Below, in pieces: positions 45,359-55,359 of a DNA stretch of 64,000 nucleotides (position 1 is its first letter; every line of letters starts with the position of its first letter). Where the stretch lies: NCBI GenBank assembly GCA_028284935.1, contig JANQQQ010000016.1:330424-394423 (forward strand). Direction: 5' to 3'. Source of the stretch: Croceivirga sp. GTDB lineage: Bacteria > Bacteroidota > Bacteroidia > Flavobacteriales > Flavobacteriaceae. Position numbers and translations under genes: made by a program. Under the pieces are notes generated by a model. That model did no database searches and was not told the origin of the DNA. It was given only the letters and a program-made list of their open reading frames with translations.

Positions 45359-46087
45359 TTAATCGTGGGCCGTCGTTTCCGTTAGACGTATGATTTCATT
45401 GATCATGTCCACGATACCTTCTTCCTTAACCGTGGTCAGATTATTATTCAAATCCCCTATACGTTTGAACAGGTAATTTCTGTTTTGGACACTGAAAAGT
45501 GCTTTAGCGGCCTTCGGGTCAATATTTGCTCGTGCCCAAGGCCCGTATTCCCTGAATAAAAAGTCGATACTAAATTGTTCTTCCTCCAAATAATCACCAA
45601 GTACGTCCCTCCAGGAAATTAAATTTCTTCGTAAGGTGTCATTGGTAATGAGATCAAATGATGAAGAATTAAGAAGGGCTTCTACAGTCCCATTTTTGGG
45701 ATTGAACGATTTGTTACGCCAGGCCAAGTTGTTATAGTAGCCAATACTATCGGCTAATTTTCTATTGCCTGCTGTGATTTTTGGATTGTCCGCATCAAAC
45801 TTCTTTAAGATTTCCTGAAGTCGACGTCCCGCATGAAGGCTTACCTTGTTGTATGCGATAATGGAATCCAATTGTTCCTTGTTCGATTTAAAATCAAGAT
45901 TGATTTCCTTTAAATAGGCCTGTTCCTTGGAACGTTCTTTTTTCTTCTCATAATGGTTGTTTACTTGGATGGCAATAAGAATTCCAATGACCACTAAGAC
46001 AATTTCTCCAATAGCATAGAGGAGATATGTTGAGAACTTGTTCCCTGATAGCAGTTTTTGACGGATTTTACTGAAGAATTTAATCAT
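45359..46087 (-). CDS. DUF6090-type membrane protein, second copy
   Basis: A 242-residue paralog of the protein at 43079-43843: MIKFFSKIRQKLLSGNKFS, the helix YAIGEIVLVVIGILIAIQVN, then a helical periplasmic domain with LISWRDVLGDYLEEEQ. Only the N-terminal 45 residues are closely alike; the rest has diverged. It probably ends or begins a group with the GH113-like gene (84 bp downstream). Function unknown. Confidence 0.78.
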   Translation of the reverse strand: MIKFFSKIRQKLLSGNKFSTYLLYAIGEIVLVVIGILIAIQVNNHYEKKKERSKEQAYLKEINLDFKSNKEQLDSIIAYNKVSLHAGRRLQEILKKFDADNPKITAGNRKLADSIGYYNNLAWRNKSFNPKNGTVEALLNSSSFDLITNDTLRRNLISWRDVLGDYLEEEQFSIDFLFREYGPWARANIDPKAAKALFSVQNRNYLFKRIGDLNNNLTTVKEEGIVDMINEIIRLTETTAHD

Positions 46088-46141
46088 GGTTTATACTAGC
46101 CAGCTACTCAAATATACTGTTTTCAAATCCATCCTTTAAAC

Positions 46142-46169
46142 AAAAAATCCCCGCTTCTGCGGGGATTTT
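46142..46169 (-). terminator. Rho-independent terminator
   Basis: An 11-bp stem AAAATCCCCGC (46144-46154) and GCGGGGATTTT (46159-46169) with a TTCT loop. On the minus strand the A-run at 46142-46147 reads as the T-run. It terminates the BNR-repeat gene that ends at 46190. Confidence 0.85.
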
Positions 46170-46189
46170 AAGGATATGGTAAAATATAT

Positions 46190-49100
46190 CTACTCTTCTA
46201 TCATAGGGGCTCCAATAGCCTTTAAGCGTTCAAGTAAGGTGTCCGCCTTTGCTGAAGCATTTTTGACCTTGGCTTGAATGGGTGCCAACTGTTTTGATGC
46301 ACGCTCCAAGGTCTTTTTATGGGTACCTGTGGGGCCATAGGTGGTTCGTAGTGCCCGGCCGGCTACAAAAAATGCATCCCCGGGAGTGGGATCATTCTTC
46401 ACCCCAACTTCGTCTTTACTTTCATTTCCGTTAAGTTCGGTGTCCAAATCATCAAGCAGGGTTGCCAAATCAAACAGCTCATTTGAAAGTTCAACGGGTT
46501 GCCGATCCGCCAATAAAAATGCCCTGCGCATGGCTTTCACCTTCTTTTTGCTTTTTGACAACAACATGTTTGTTGCTGAAAGGTCTTGTTGGAAGGCCTC
46601 AAACTGGTCTTTGAAGGTAGCAAATTGCTCTGGGGAAGCACCTTGAACGGCAGGCTCCTGCATACGTTTGACCTGAAATCTTTGGGGAGCTACCAATACG
46701 GTGGTCTTCCCATCCACTACCTTTGATAAACTTACAAAGTAGGTGCCGGGAGTGACAATGGTTCCCGATGGGCCAAAAACATTATTTCGTCTTTGCCTAG
46801 CTTCCAAACGAACAATACTTTTTGAATTTGTGGAAAGGTCCCAAGCGATACGATTGATTCCTTTTTTCGGTTTGGTATGCAACGTCTTTACGATATTTCC
46901 ATCACTATCCGTAACAGTCAACAGAATTTTTGGGTTCTCTTGCCTGCGTTCCTGTTCGATGGCTTCCCATCCCGGGAATGGAACGTCCTTCCCAGCTTTG
47001 ACCTGTTTTTTTTCCGATGCTTTTCGCCTTTTCCCAAGTGTTGTATAATCATCACGCAAATAATAGGTAAAAGTGGCGCCGAATTCTGGATTTTTTGCAC
47101 GATATAATTGCGCTCCATGACTGCCATTGATGTCGCTTACCGGAATGTACCAATCCGCATCACGCGTTTCAAAAAGTAAGGCTTCGTTTTGCTCCAGTTT
47201 GGATGGTGAAACCGACCTTAGGGCACTGTAATCATCCAACACATAGAAACCACGTCCAAATGAAGCGGCTACAACATCATTTTCACGGCGTTGTATGGTG
47301 ATGTCCCTAAAAGCTAATGTAGGTAGGCCACCTTTAAGCTGTATCCAATTATTCCCTCCATTACTGGTAAAATAAATACCAAATTCGGTCGCCAAGAACA
47401 TCAAATTTTTATTGATGTGGTCTTGGACCAAACGCCAAACCAATAGTCGGTCGGGCAGGTCAGCGGTTATCAATCGCCAGGTTTTCCCGGCATCGGTACT
47501 CTTTATGAGGTAGGGTTTAAAATCCCCATACTTGTGATTGTCAAGTGCGGCATATACCGTATTGGCATCAAATAAATCGGCCCGAATGTCATTCACAAAA
47601 GCGGTTGAAGGCAGGCCTTTGATACTTGCAAACGATACTTTTCTCCAATTATCCCCACCATCTTCGGAGACCTGAATAATACCATCATCAGTACCGGCAT
47701 ATAATAGCCCTTCTTGTTTTGGTGACTCAGCCAGGGAAGTAATGGTACTATAGTCAGACATGGCCTTTACATCCCACGCATTGTCCCAACTTTGAAGCCC
47801 GCCCATAATGGGCTGCTTCATTCTTTCAAGCCCCTTGGTCAAATCACCGGAAACGGCCTTCCAATCATCGCCACGATTGTCGGAACGCCAAACCCTGTAG
47901 GAAGCGAAATAAATGCGCTTTGGGTCGTGGGGGCTCACCAAAATGGGAGCATCCCAGTTAAATCGTTCAAAGGGCTCCCCCGAATCAGGTTGGGGAGCAA
48001 TAAAAACAGATTCCCCTGTTTTATGGTCGATACGGAAAAGACGACCTTGTTGAAACTCTCCGTAAGTGATATCAGGGTTTCCAGGCTCTATAGCGGATTG
48101 ATGGCCATCAGCCCCAAGTACCTTGGTCCAATCCCTATTCAAAATACCTTCACGTCGGTTCGTTCTGGAAGGACCCTTATGAGATCCATTGTCTTGCGTA
48201 CCCCCATAGATGTTGTAAAAAGGTTCTGAATCATCCACGGCTAGCTTATAATATTGTGTAAGTGGTAGGTTACCCACAAAACGCCAATTTTTGGTATCAT
48301 CAAAGGTTTCATAAATACCTCCGTCAGAGCCCATGATAATGTAGTCTGGATCATTTTTTCTAAAGGCCACGGCATGCATATCGCTATGCATATATTCACG
48401 GTTCATTCTGCGGTACGTCTTGCCATGGTCGTCAGATTGCAACACGTTGTTGTTCATTAGATAGATGCGCCCATCATGGTGTGGGTCAGCGAACAGTTCT
48501 TGGTAATAATGTGGCCCTGTAGCCCCGGAAATCATATCGGATTGTTTGGTCCAAGAACTACCCCTGTCCGTTGACAGGAAGAGTCCGCCCTTGGTCCGAT
48601 CAAGTTCAATGGCAGCATAGATGATGTCTGGATTAAATGGGGAAATAGCCAATCCAATTTTACCCAAGTTTGATTTTGGAATTCCTTCTGTAAGCTTTTC
48701 CCAGGTCTCACCGCCATCCGTACTGCGATGCAATCCGGAACCTGGTCCTCCACCCATATAAGCAGCCACGGTACGATGACGATCCCAAGTGGCAGCAATG
48801 AACCTATCAGGGTTTCTGGGGTCAATCACCATATCAGTGACCCCTGTCCATTTCTCATTGCCCAAGGTCTTTTTCCAGGTTGTTCCTCCATCAATTGATT
48901 TGTAGAGTCCTCGTTCCCCTCCCTTGTTCCAAAGTGGGCCTTGCGCAGCAACCCATAAAACGTCAGAATTATCAGGATGAACGATGATTTTGGAAAGGTG
49001 CTGGGTTTCTTTAAGTCCCATGTTTTTCCAGGTTTTTCCGGCATCAGTGCTGCGGTAGATGCCATCGCCAAAACCAACATGGCGGCCACCGACATTCTCA

Positions 49101-49426
49101 CCTGTGCCTACCCAAATGGTGTGGGGATTGTTGGGGTCAATGGTAATACAGCCTATGGAATAACTCTTTTCCTTGTCAAAAATGGGTTTCCAAGTGGTCC
49201 CGGCATTCACCGTTTTCCAAACGTTGCCCGAACCAACGGCAACATACATAATATTCTGATTGGTAGGGTCAATGGCAATGTCGGCGATTCGGCCCGAAGT
49301 AAATGCTGGGCCTATATTCCGGAATTTAAGTCCGGAAAAAGTCGAAGAAGACATCACATCTTTCTTTTCCTGTGCTATCAACGTCAATGACCAGCATAGA
49401 AATGCACTTAGGAATACTTTTTTCAT
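46190..49426 (-). CDS. Secreted BNR/sortilin (VPS10)-type beta-propeller protein
   Basis: A 1078-residue protein from the ATG at 49426 (MKKVFLSAFLCW); an upstream in-frame extension to 49510 is unlike a signal peptide and is rejected. Signal peptide to about LIAQ. Asp-box/BNR-like repeats are abundant (STDAGKTWK, SIDGGTTWK, STDGGETWE, STDRGSSWT, SEDGGDNWR, STDAGKTWR), forming two sortilin-type propellers. A C-terminal beta-sandwich and helical tail follow (TPGTYFVSLSKVVDGK). The family is often annotated as glycosyl hydrolase or VPS10 protein, without a defined activity. A terminator follows. Confidence 0.85.
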   Translation of the reverse strand: MKKVFLSAFLCWSLTLIAQEKKDVMSSSTFSGLKFRNIGPAFTSGRIADIAIDPTNQNIMYVAVGSGNVWKTVNAGTTWKPIFDKEKSYSIGCITIDPNNPHTIWVGTGENVGGRHVGFGDGIYRSTDAGKTWKNMGLKETQHLSKIIVHPDNSDVLWVAAQGPLWNKGGERGLYKSIDGGTTWKKTLGNEKWTGVTDMVIDPRNPDRFIAATWDRHRTVAAYMGGGPGSGLHRSTDGGETWEKLTEGIPKSNLGKIGLAISPFNPDIIYAAIELDRTKGGLFLSTDRGSSWTKQSDMISGATGPHYYQELFADPHHDGRIYLMNNNVLQSDDHGKTYRRMNREYMHSDMHAVAFRKNDPDYIIMGSDGGIYETFDDTKNWRFVGNLPLTQYYKLAVDDSEPFYNIYGGTQDNGSHKGPSRTNRREGILNRDWTKVLGADGHQSAIEPGNPDITYGEFQQGRLFRIDHKTGESVFIAPQPDSGEPFERFNWDAPILVSPHDPKRIYFASYRVWRSDNRGDDWKAVSGDLTKGLERMKQPIMGGLQSWDNAWDVKAMSDYSTITSLAESPKQEGLLYAGTDDGIIQVSEDGGDNWRKVSFASIKGLPSTAFVNDIRADLFDANTVYAALDNHKYGDFKPYLIKSTDAGKTWRLITADLPDRLLVWRLVQDHINKNLMFLATEFGIYFTSNGGNNWIQLKGGLPTLAFRDITIQRRENDVVAASFGRGFYVLDDYSALRSVSPSKLEQNEALLFETRDADWYIPVSDINGSHGAQLYRAKNPEFGATFTYYLRDDYTTLGKRRKASEKKQVKAGKDVPFPGWEAIEQERRQENPKILLTVTDSDGNIVKTLHTKPKKGINRIAWDLSTNSKSIVRLEARQRRNNVFGPSGTIVTPGTYFVSLSKVVDGKTTVLVAPQRFQVKRMQEPAVQGASPEQFATFKDQFEAFQQDLSATNMLLSKSKKKVKAMRRAFLLADRQPVELSNELFDLATLLDDLDTELNGNESKDEVGVKNDPTPGDAFFVAGRALRTTYGPTGTHKKTLERASKQLAPIQAKVKNASAKADTLLERLKAIGAPMIEE

Positions 49427-49588
49427 TTTAGATGGGTGTTTGAGTGAATTAGTGCTTCTAAAATATGTTCTAAAGTGAACAATGCTAATGTTATCGGGGT
49501 AGTTTAACAAAACATTAAAGCTTGGTCAACGTGCTTTTGAACCGCATGAAACGACGTCCCAAAGGGCTTCCTTTGGGGAGGGAGCCAT

Positions 49589-51259
49589 CTATTTTAGAAT
49601 AGGGGTTAAATGTTTCTTCTCGCCAGTCAATTCCCAATGTCCCAATGCCATGGGGATATTTCCAATACTGTTGAGGGTATCAAAAAAATCCTTGGTTTCA
49701 AAAGACACTCCTTTTACTTCTTGAATTCTTGCATAATCGGCCATGGCCGATTCCATTAGGTATTTTCCAGTGATATAACTGGTCCCATAACCAGGTTGGC
49801 GTAAATATAGGTGCTGCTCAAAAATGAGCAGTTCCTTTTCAGTTTTCATCCATCCCCTCGGGGTATATTCGGAGTGGATGCCCCCTGCCTCTTCCATAGT
49901 CATCTCATTGGCATGGGCGTACAATGATCCCAATCCACGGGCTGCTCGTTGCGCAATCATGATATAAACGATTTCTCGAGATCGGGGAGAATCTTCATAC
50001 AATCCTGCATCCATAAACATTTCTTCCACAGCTGTGGCCATTCCCTCGTTTCGAGAATCAAAAATGTTGTACAACAGGGGACCTTTTCTTATCTCACTTG
50101 GATTGGGCTCAATTTCCATCCTTGCAAGTTCAAACCAATGGTAAAAATGGGAATAGAGCGGTCGTTGGTCGTAATGGGCACCAATCCAAAAGAAGTTACG
50201 TTTTTCCTCAGGCACAAAACTCCCCAATTGTGCCCTCAATGCTGGTTCAAAATAAGGTTTTACAGTGACGAAATCCTGTTCATCCAGAAAGTTGATTAAG
50301 CTCCGTGCGGCAGCATCGGCCATTTTTTGATAGACTTCGGGAGAATCGGCAGCGACCAATTCGGGGAGGTCTCTATTGCGATGTTCTTCCAATTTTAGGG
50401 AAGCCCATGCCCTAGCCAATTCCCTTTTTAGAAGCATTACTTCATCTTCCCAAGTCAAGGGCACCAAATGAACGTTTTGAAGATACCAGGTGTAGTTGTC
50501 CCTACCAATTCCTGAAGGTCCTGTTTTTGTTTTGGTTTGGTCCTCCAACCAGACCACCAAAGCATCCGTAGATGCCACTGCTTTCATAATTGCAGCAACC
50601 AAAGAGGCATTCTGGCGCACGCCTTGTCGGTACAAAATGGTTTTTAATACGGTACTTTGATTTTTTATGTCACGTATCCCAGTGATCCAAAGATCTTTGG
50701 CATTGCCCGTAAGGTTTTGTTGGGCCTGTTCATTCAATGTCGGAATACTATTCAAATCTTGGATCAGCCGCTCAACTTCACTATCCAAAAGGGGAAACTC
50801 ATAAGTCCAAAGTTCAGTGGTTCCGTGATGCGTAGGGCCTTCGTGGGCCGGCACATCACTTTGATGTGTCCATACGGATTTATAAAAGGCGGGATCCCGT
50901 TCCCAAGGTTTTAAAATCCGATGGTTAAAGTCATACCCGTTCATTTCTGCCCAAACGATCATCCAATCCACTTGCTGATGAATGGGCCATGCCGTAGTAT
51001 CGATTTGTTGTAACTGTTTCTGAAGTTTTTTGAAAGCGGGCCAACGTTTTTCGAAGGTTGCTTTTGTGTAATCCGGAGCGCCATTAAGTTTAGGTGGATT
51101 TTCAAAATCACGCCACTCATGAAAAAGCCCTACCAAGTCCTCATACTTTTTGGTGGTATGGACTGTATTTGACACTTCCATAGCTTTTTCGGCGTCTTTC
51201 TTTTTACAACCTATAAGCACCAAGATTGAAAGCAACGTGATTATAGAAAGGTTTTTCAT
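49589..51259 (-). CDS. DUF885-family lipoprotein lacking the HExxPGHH motif
   Basis: A 556-residue protein with a lipoprotein signal (LIGCKKKD, Cys18). The C-terminal half follows the DUF885 pattern ([49 protein letters not shown]). The usual zinc-site motif HExxPGHH of the family is not seen at its place; the corresponding stretch reads [20 protein letters not shown] sequence occurs earlier (about residue 140), but not in that position. Catalysis is therefore doubtful. Confidence 0.8.
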   Translation of the reverse strand: MKNLSIITLLSILVLIGCKKKDAEKAMEVSNTVHTTKKYEDLVGLFHEWRDFENPPKLNGAPDYTKATFEKRWPAFKKLQKQLQQIDTTAWPIHQQVDWMIVWAEMNGYDFNHRILKPWERDPAFYKSVWTHQSDVPAHEGPTHHGTTELWTYEFPLLDSEVERLIQDLNSIPTLNEQAQQNLTGNAKDLWITGIRDIKNQSTVLKTILYRQGVRQNASLVAAIMKAVASTDALVVWLEDQTKTKTGPSGIGRDNYTWYLQNVHLVPLTWEDEVMLLKRELARAWASLKLEEHRNRDLPELVAADSPEVYQKMADAAARSLINFLDEQDFVTVKPYFEPALRAQLGSFVPEEKRNFFWIGAHYDQRPLYSHFYHWFELARMEIEPNPSEIRKGPLLYNIFDSRNEGMATAVEEMFMDAGLYEDSPRSREIVYIMIAQRAARGLGSLYAHANEMTMEEAGGIHSEYTPRGWMKTEKELLIFEQHLYLRQPGYGTSYITGKYLMESAMADYARIQEVKGVSFETKDFFDTLNSIGNIPMALGHWELTGEKKHLTPILK

Positions 51260-51289
51260 AAAAGTTGTTTTGAGGTTCTCCGTTGTGGG

Positions 51290-51841
51290 CTATTTATCAA
51301 CCTTAATAGGTTGATTTAAATTATCATTATCCATTTTCCAAAATTCATCTTCGTATATAGAGGTATAAATAACTTCTATGGGAAATGGGTTCTCATCTGC
51401 ATTGGGTATTCCTAAATAGCCATATAAACTATCCAATTTGCTTGCAGGAATATGATAGGTGAATATAGGGCGTTCTTCGTTCGGAGATAAGGTGGTTCCT
51501 CTAGCCATGGTAGCGTGTTGAGGTAGATATCCATATTCCAGGACTTTTGGGAGTTCTTTTTTCAGTAAGTTTTCTATGTCCAACACATATCTTTTATCCT
51601 TGTACACAAAATAAATGGAGTCGACTATTGCAGGTCCAAGGCCTTTGTTTTCAATCACCTCTTGATAACTAATGATGGAATCATTCCCGCCAAGGTTGGT
51701 GGTAAAATCCAGTCTGGGTTTTACCGAGAGCTTACTTTGAACACGCATAATATCGGTCTGGTAGATAAAAATGGCGAGGGTAAGGATACTAATAATCATG
51801 GCCGAAATACCAAGGATGCGGTCGGTATTGATCTTTTTCAT
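51290..51841 (-). CDS. Single-pass membrane protein of unknown function
   Basis: A 183-residue protein with an N-terminal membrane helix (about 8-28) and a periplasmic beta-rich domain (about 40-175, with SVKPRLDFTTNLGGND and LSPNEERPIFTYHIP). I recognise no named family. It follows the S9 peptidase divergently (113 bp) and lies 30 bp upstream of the DUF885 gene on the same strand. Confidence 0.7.
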   Translation of the reverse strand: MKKINTDRILGISAMIISILTLAIFIYQTDIMRVQSKLSVKPRLDFTTNLGGNDSIISYQEVIENKGLGPAIVDSIYFVYKDKRYVLDIENLLKKELPKVLEYGYLPQHATMARGTTLSPNEERPIFTYHIPASKLDSLYGYLGIPNADENPFPIEVIYTSIYEDEFWKMDNDNLNQPIKVDK

Positions 51842-51954
51842 AGTGGTTGGGTAAATAGGGTAATTGCTTTAAAGATAACCATAAATGGCAAGGGCAATAC
51901 TTTTGAGGAAACCGCAGTTTCCGTTACCTTTAAAAATTCCAAAAATTGATTCTT

Positions 51955-54003
51955 ATGCGAATAGTTGTCCTAAGCTTTTTAGTCTTTTTCCTTATTCATT
52001 TTTTACCCGCCCAGAAACCCAATTTTTCGTATTTGGATGTTTTTGATTTGCAGTATGCACAGGACCCTCAGATTTCACCTGACGGGAACTGGGTGGTCTA
52101 TCGAAGAATGGGTTTTGATGTCATGAAAGACCGTGCTTGGGGTAATCTTTGGATGCTAAAAACCGATGGTAACCAACATCAAAAACTGACCTCACGCGAG
52201 GTTTCGGAGAGTAGTCCAAAATGGTCACCCAATGGGGACCGAATTGCCTTTACCAGTAGTACGGACGAAGGTGCTGAGATTTACATGTATTGGGTGGCTT
52301 CAGGCAAACTGGCCAAAATATCACAATTGCCGTTCTCACCCAGTTCATTGACATGGTCCCCCAATGGGAAACGATTGGCATTTTCCATGAACGTGACCGC
52401 TAAAGCACCGGTCATTGCCAAAATGCCAAAAAAACCCAAGGGTGCCAAATGGGCGGATACCCCTAGGATAACGGATAGGGTGTACCACGAAGCCGATGGT
52501 CGGGGTTATATCAAACCGGGCTTCAACCATATTTTTGTGATGCCGTCCAACGGGGGAGCTCCCCGCCAAGTTACTTCTGGAGATTGGCAACATAGGGGGT
52601 CGCTTTCGTGGTCGCCGGACGGTTCCAAAATTTACTTTTCGGCCAATCGGGTGGAAGATTGGGAATATCGATTTAGAAATAGTGAGGTATATTCCGTAAC
52701 TATTGAAACAGGTCAAATAGTTACCCTGACCGATAGGGATGGACCCGATACCAGTCCTCAGGTTTCTCCAAATGGTAAGATGATTGCTTACATTGGTTAT
52801 GAGGACAAAAAACAAGCGTATCAAGTGCGCAAGTTGCATATCATGAATGCTGATGGTTCCAATCAGCGAAGTATTTCCGATGCTCTTGATAGAAGCATCT
52901 CAAGTCTCACTTGGGATGAAAAAAGCAATGGGCTATATTTTACTTATGACGATAAGGGCAATGGGAAGATTGGGTATATATCCCTTTCAGGAAAAGTTAC
53001 ACGACTGGCGGATAATCGGGGAGGGACTACTTTGGGTAGACCTTATGGAAGTGGTTCTTACAGTGTCTCAAATAATGGTACCATTGCCTATACCCATTCC
53101 CGGCCAGATCACCCTGCTGAGGTGACTGTGCTCACAACGAAATCCAAAACGCCAAAAAAGCTAACCAACTTAAATGAAGGACTATTGGGGTATCGTACCT
53201 TGGGGAAGGTGGAAGAGGTATGGTACAAATCATCATTTGACGGGAGGGACCTCCAAGGCTGGATTGTTTATCCTCCCAACTATGATGCCACGAAAAGATA
53301 TCCCTTTATGGTGGAAAACCACGGGGGCCCCATTTTGAATTATGGAGATCGTTTCTCCATTGAAATGCAGTTGTACGCTTCTGCTGGGTATATTGTTTTT
53401 TATCCCAACGCTCGCGGGAGTACAAGCTATGGTGAAGAATTTGGTAATCTACTCTATCGCAACTATCCAGGACAAGACTATGATGACACTATGGATGGAG
53501 TGGATCATTGTATTCAAAAGGGGATTGCCCATGAAGACCAATTATTTGTTACCGGAGGAAGTGCAGGGGGTATCATGACGGCATGGATGATCGGCAAAAA
53601 CAACCGGTTTGAAGCAGCTGTTGTAGCCAAGCCTGTAATGAATTGGATAAGTAAAACTTTGGTGGCGGATAATTATTTCGGTTATGCCAATTCCCGTTAT
53701 GAAGGACAGCCTTGGGAAAATTTTGAACACTACTGGAAATTTTCACCTATTTCCCTCGTTGGTAATATAGAGACCCCTACGATGGTAATGGTAGGAATGA
53801 ACGATTTGAGAACACCCCCAAGTGAGGCAAAGCAGTTATATCATGCATTGAAACTGCGCAAAAAGGAAACCGTTTTGGTCGAAATCCCCGGGGCAAGTCA
53901 TGGTATAGCCAATCGACCGAGTAATTTGATTACTAAAATTGCGCATACGGTGGCCTGGTTTGATAACTATAGAACCGATAAGGAAGGTGAGGAAAAAGAA
54001 TAG
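51955..54003 (+). CDS. S9-family peptidase (prolyl oligopeptidase/acylaminoacyl peptidase type)
   Basis: A 682-residue exported serine peptidase starting at ATG 51955; the frame also has an upstream TTG at 51946. Signal peptide to about LPAQ. An N-terminal WD40-like propeller has repeated PDG/SPNG blades (SPDGNWVVY, SPNGDRIAF, SPDGSKIYF, SPNGKMIAY). The C-terminal hydrolase has nucleophile Ser in VTGGSAGGIMT (about residue 537), Asp in GMNDLRTP and His in GASHGIAN. It cleaves short peptides or acylated amino acids at the periplasm. Confidence 0.92.
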   Translation: MRIVVLSFLVFFLIHFLPAQKPNFSYLDVFDLQYAQDPQISPDGNWVVYRRMGFDVMKDRAWGNLWMLKTDGNQHQKLTSREVSESSPKWSPNGDRIAFTSSTDEGAEIYMYWVASGKLAKISQLPFSPSSLTWSPNGKRLAFSMNVTAKAPVIAKMPKKPKGAKWADTPRITDRVYHEADGRGYIKPGFNHIFVMPSNGGAPRQVTSGDWQHRGSLSWSPDGSKIYFSANRVEDWEYRFRNSEVYSVTIETGQIVTLTDRDGPDTSPQVSPNGKMIAYIGYEDKKQAYQVRKLHIMNADGSNQRSISDALDRSISSLTWDEKSNGLYFTYDDKGNGKIGYISLSGKVTRLADNRGGTTLGRPYGSGSYSVSNNGTIAYTHSRPDHPAEVTVLTTKSKTPKKLTNLNEGLLGYRTLGKVEEVWYKSSFDGRDLQGWIVYPPNYDATKRYPFMVENHGGPILNYGDRFSIEMQLYASAGYIVFYPNARGSTSYGEEFGNLLYRNYPGQDYDDTMDGVDHCIQKGIAHEDQLFVTGGSAGGIMTAWMIGKNNRFEAAVVAKPVMNWISKTLVADNYFGYANSRYEGQPWENFEHYWKFSPISLVGNIETPTMVMVGMNDLRTPPSEAKQLYHALKLRKKETVLVEIPGASHGIANRPSNLITKIAHTVAWFDNYRTDKEGEEKE

Positions 54004-54406
54004 TTGGTTTTGGAACATAGTGATAGTACTGGCGCTGATAGGTTGTAGCCTGGCTTTTGTGTTACACTACAAAAATTGGACTAAAATCGAAAAGGATTCT
54101 TTTAAGATCACCTCAGGGATTTATTCCCAAAAAATTCCTATTTCCCAAATAAATGGCGTTGAATTTGTCCCAAAGCTTCCTGAAATGGAACGGAAGAACG
54201 GTTTTTCGTGGTTGGCCAAGGAAAAAGGTGTTTTTAAGGACTCCCTCTCTGGAAATACGGCCTATGTTTTTGTTGATGATTTAAGGCAGCAAAAAGTGAG
54301 GTTGATCCATTCAGATTCGCTGCTCCTATATTTTAATCTTTCGGATAGCTTGGAAACCGCTAAGTTTTATGAAGAAATACATTCCAAAATTTCACCGGAT
54401 GACTGA
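53987..54406 (+). CDS. Small single-pass membrane protein, PH-domain-like
   Basis: A 139-residue protein from a GTG start at 53987 (VRKKNSWFWN), which overlaps the end of the S9 peptidase gene by 17 bp and has AGGAAG just before it. The longer frame from 53939 lies inside the peptidase gene and is rejected. One membrane helix (about 8-28) and a beta-rich domain with FKITSGIYSQKIPISQINGVEFVP resemble a bacterial PH-like fold. Function unknown. Confidence 0.62.
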   Translation: MRKKNSWFWNIVIVLALIGCSLAFVLHYKNWTKIEKDSFKITSGIYSQKIPISQINGVEFVPKLPEMERKNGFSWLAKEKGVFKDSLSGNTAYVFVDDLRQQKVRLIHSDSLLLYFNLSDSLETAKFYEEIHSKISPDD

Positions 54407-54430
54407 AATTTGCAAAAGGCTAGTTTTTTT

Positions 54431-54838
54431 ATGAGAGTATTATATATTGGCTTACTCTTGTTGTCCATCAAAGCAGTTGCCCAGCATGAAATCACTGTGG
54501 AAGTGTTGAACGTTCCTTCTTCCGAAGGAAAAATTAGTGTGGCCCTCTATGACAGGGAAGATGCATTTTTAAAGTTTGGGGAAGTCTATGCGTCTGCCAG
54601 TTCTGCTGCCAAAACGGGTAAAACCAATGTGTTGTTGGAGAACATCCCGAATGGAAACTACGCCATTGCCCTATTTTATGATAAAAATGGAAATGACAAA
54701 TTGGACACCAATTGGATTGGTATCCCCAAGGAAAAAGTGGCCTTTTCCAACGCTAAAATGAAACTTTTTGGCCCGCCTTCATTTAAAGAGTGTTCTTTTG
54801 ACCTTCAAGAGGACACCAGAATTTCCATTAGCCTTTAG
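54431..54838 (+). CDS. DUF2141-family exported protein
   Basis: A 135-residue protein from the ATG at 54431 (MRVLYIGLL); a TTG at 54410 lies upstream in frame. Signal peptide to about AVAQ. The domain reads VEVLNVPSSEGKISVALYDRED, then GNYAIALFYDKNGNDKLDTNWIGIPKE and ends in SFDLQ, matching DUF2141. The role is unknown; DxNGNxxLDTN resembles a calcium-binding loop. It follows the small membrane protein by 24 nt on the same strand. Confidence 0.82.
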   Translation: MRVLYIGLLLLSIKAVAQHEITVEVLNVPSSEGKISVALYDREDAFLKFGEVYASASSAAKTGKTNVLLENIPNGNYAIALFYDKNGNDKLDTNWIGIPKEKVAFSNAKMKLFGPPSFKECSFDLQEDTRISISL

Positions 54839-54848
54839 TTCAGATCAA

Positions 54849-55262
54849 TCAATTTTCAATGTCCTCTCCAGAGAATGTGGTGATTTTAACGACTCCATTA
54901 GCACCTCTAGACCCATAAAAAGAGGCATCTGAACCTCGAATGATTTCAATTCTTTTGACCATAAAACTCTCCACCAAATTATCAATTGCGGCAAAGGAGC
55001 TGCCTATGATTTGATCATTAAGAATATAAAGTGGTTCCTGGGCGGACGCAGAAAAGGAATTATCTGATCTTTGTAGGGCAGGGACACCGTTTTTTAGAAT
55101 GATTCCCGGTTGCTGTCTTATTCGAACAATTAGGGGGATAGCGGCCCTATTTTTTTTATCCAAATCGGCCTGTAGGTTCCCAGGGCCTTCTGAAGTACTC
55201 TTACTGCTTCCGCAGCTAAAGGCTAGAAGTATACCAAAAAAAAGCGCTATTCTTTTCATCAT
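54849..55262 (-). CDS. TonB plug-domain-only lipoprotein
   Basis: A 137-residue protein with a lipoprotein signal (AFSCGSSK, Cys17) and a domain like the plug of a TonB-dependent receptor (about 40-137): IVRIRQQPGIILKNGVP, EPLYILNDQIIGSSFAAID, VKRIEIIRGSDASFYGSRGANGVVKI. There is no barrel and no TonB box. It sits as an apparent last gene of the sigma/anti-sigma/DUF4097 group, 98 bp after the last DUF4097 gene. Function unknown; it could be a decoy or a partner plug. Confidence 0.75.
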   Translation of the reverse strand: MMKRIALFFGILLAFSCGSSKSTSEGPGNLQADLDKKNRAAIPLIVRIRQQPGIILKNGVPALQRSDNSFSASAQEPLYILNDQIIGSSFAAIDNLVESFMVKRIEIIRGSDASFYGSRGANGVVKITTFSGEDIEN

Positions 55263-55320
55263 CGGATATTTCCCTTAAAATTAGGAAAATAAGCCTAGTA
55301 AAGGTAGTTCTCCGAAGTTA

Positions 55321-55348
55321 TATGGGCATCTCAAAAGAGATGCCCATA
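55321..55348. terminator. Hairpin between DUF4097 gene and plug lipoprotein
   Basis: TATGGGCATCTC (55321-55332), AAAA, GAGATGCCCATA (55337-55348): perfect 12-bp arms. No T-run follows on either strand. It lies 12 nt after the end of the DUF4097 gene and may be a partial terminator or a processing or stability structure within the operon. Confidence 0.45.
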
Positions 55349-55359
55349 GTAAGTTTGAC

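Noticed and set aside
50800..50860. HEGPTHH stretch in the DUF885 protein as a possible zinc site
   Set aside because: It is at about residue 140, outside the region where the family motif HExxPGHH sits, so it is probably coincidence.
53939..53986. Longer N-terminus of the small membrane protein overlapping the S9 peptidase
   Set aside because: The extension is an out-of-frame reading of the peptidase end; GTG at 53987 has a good upstream AGGAAG.
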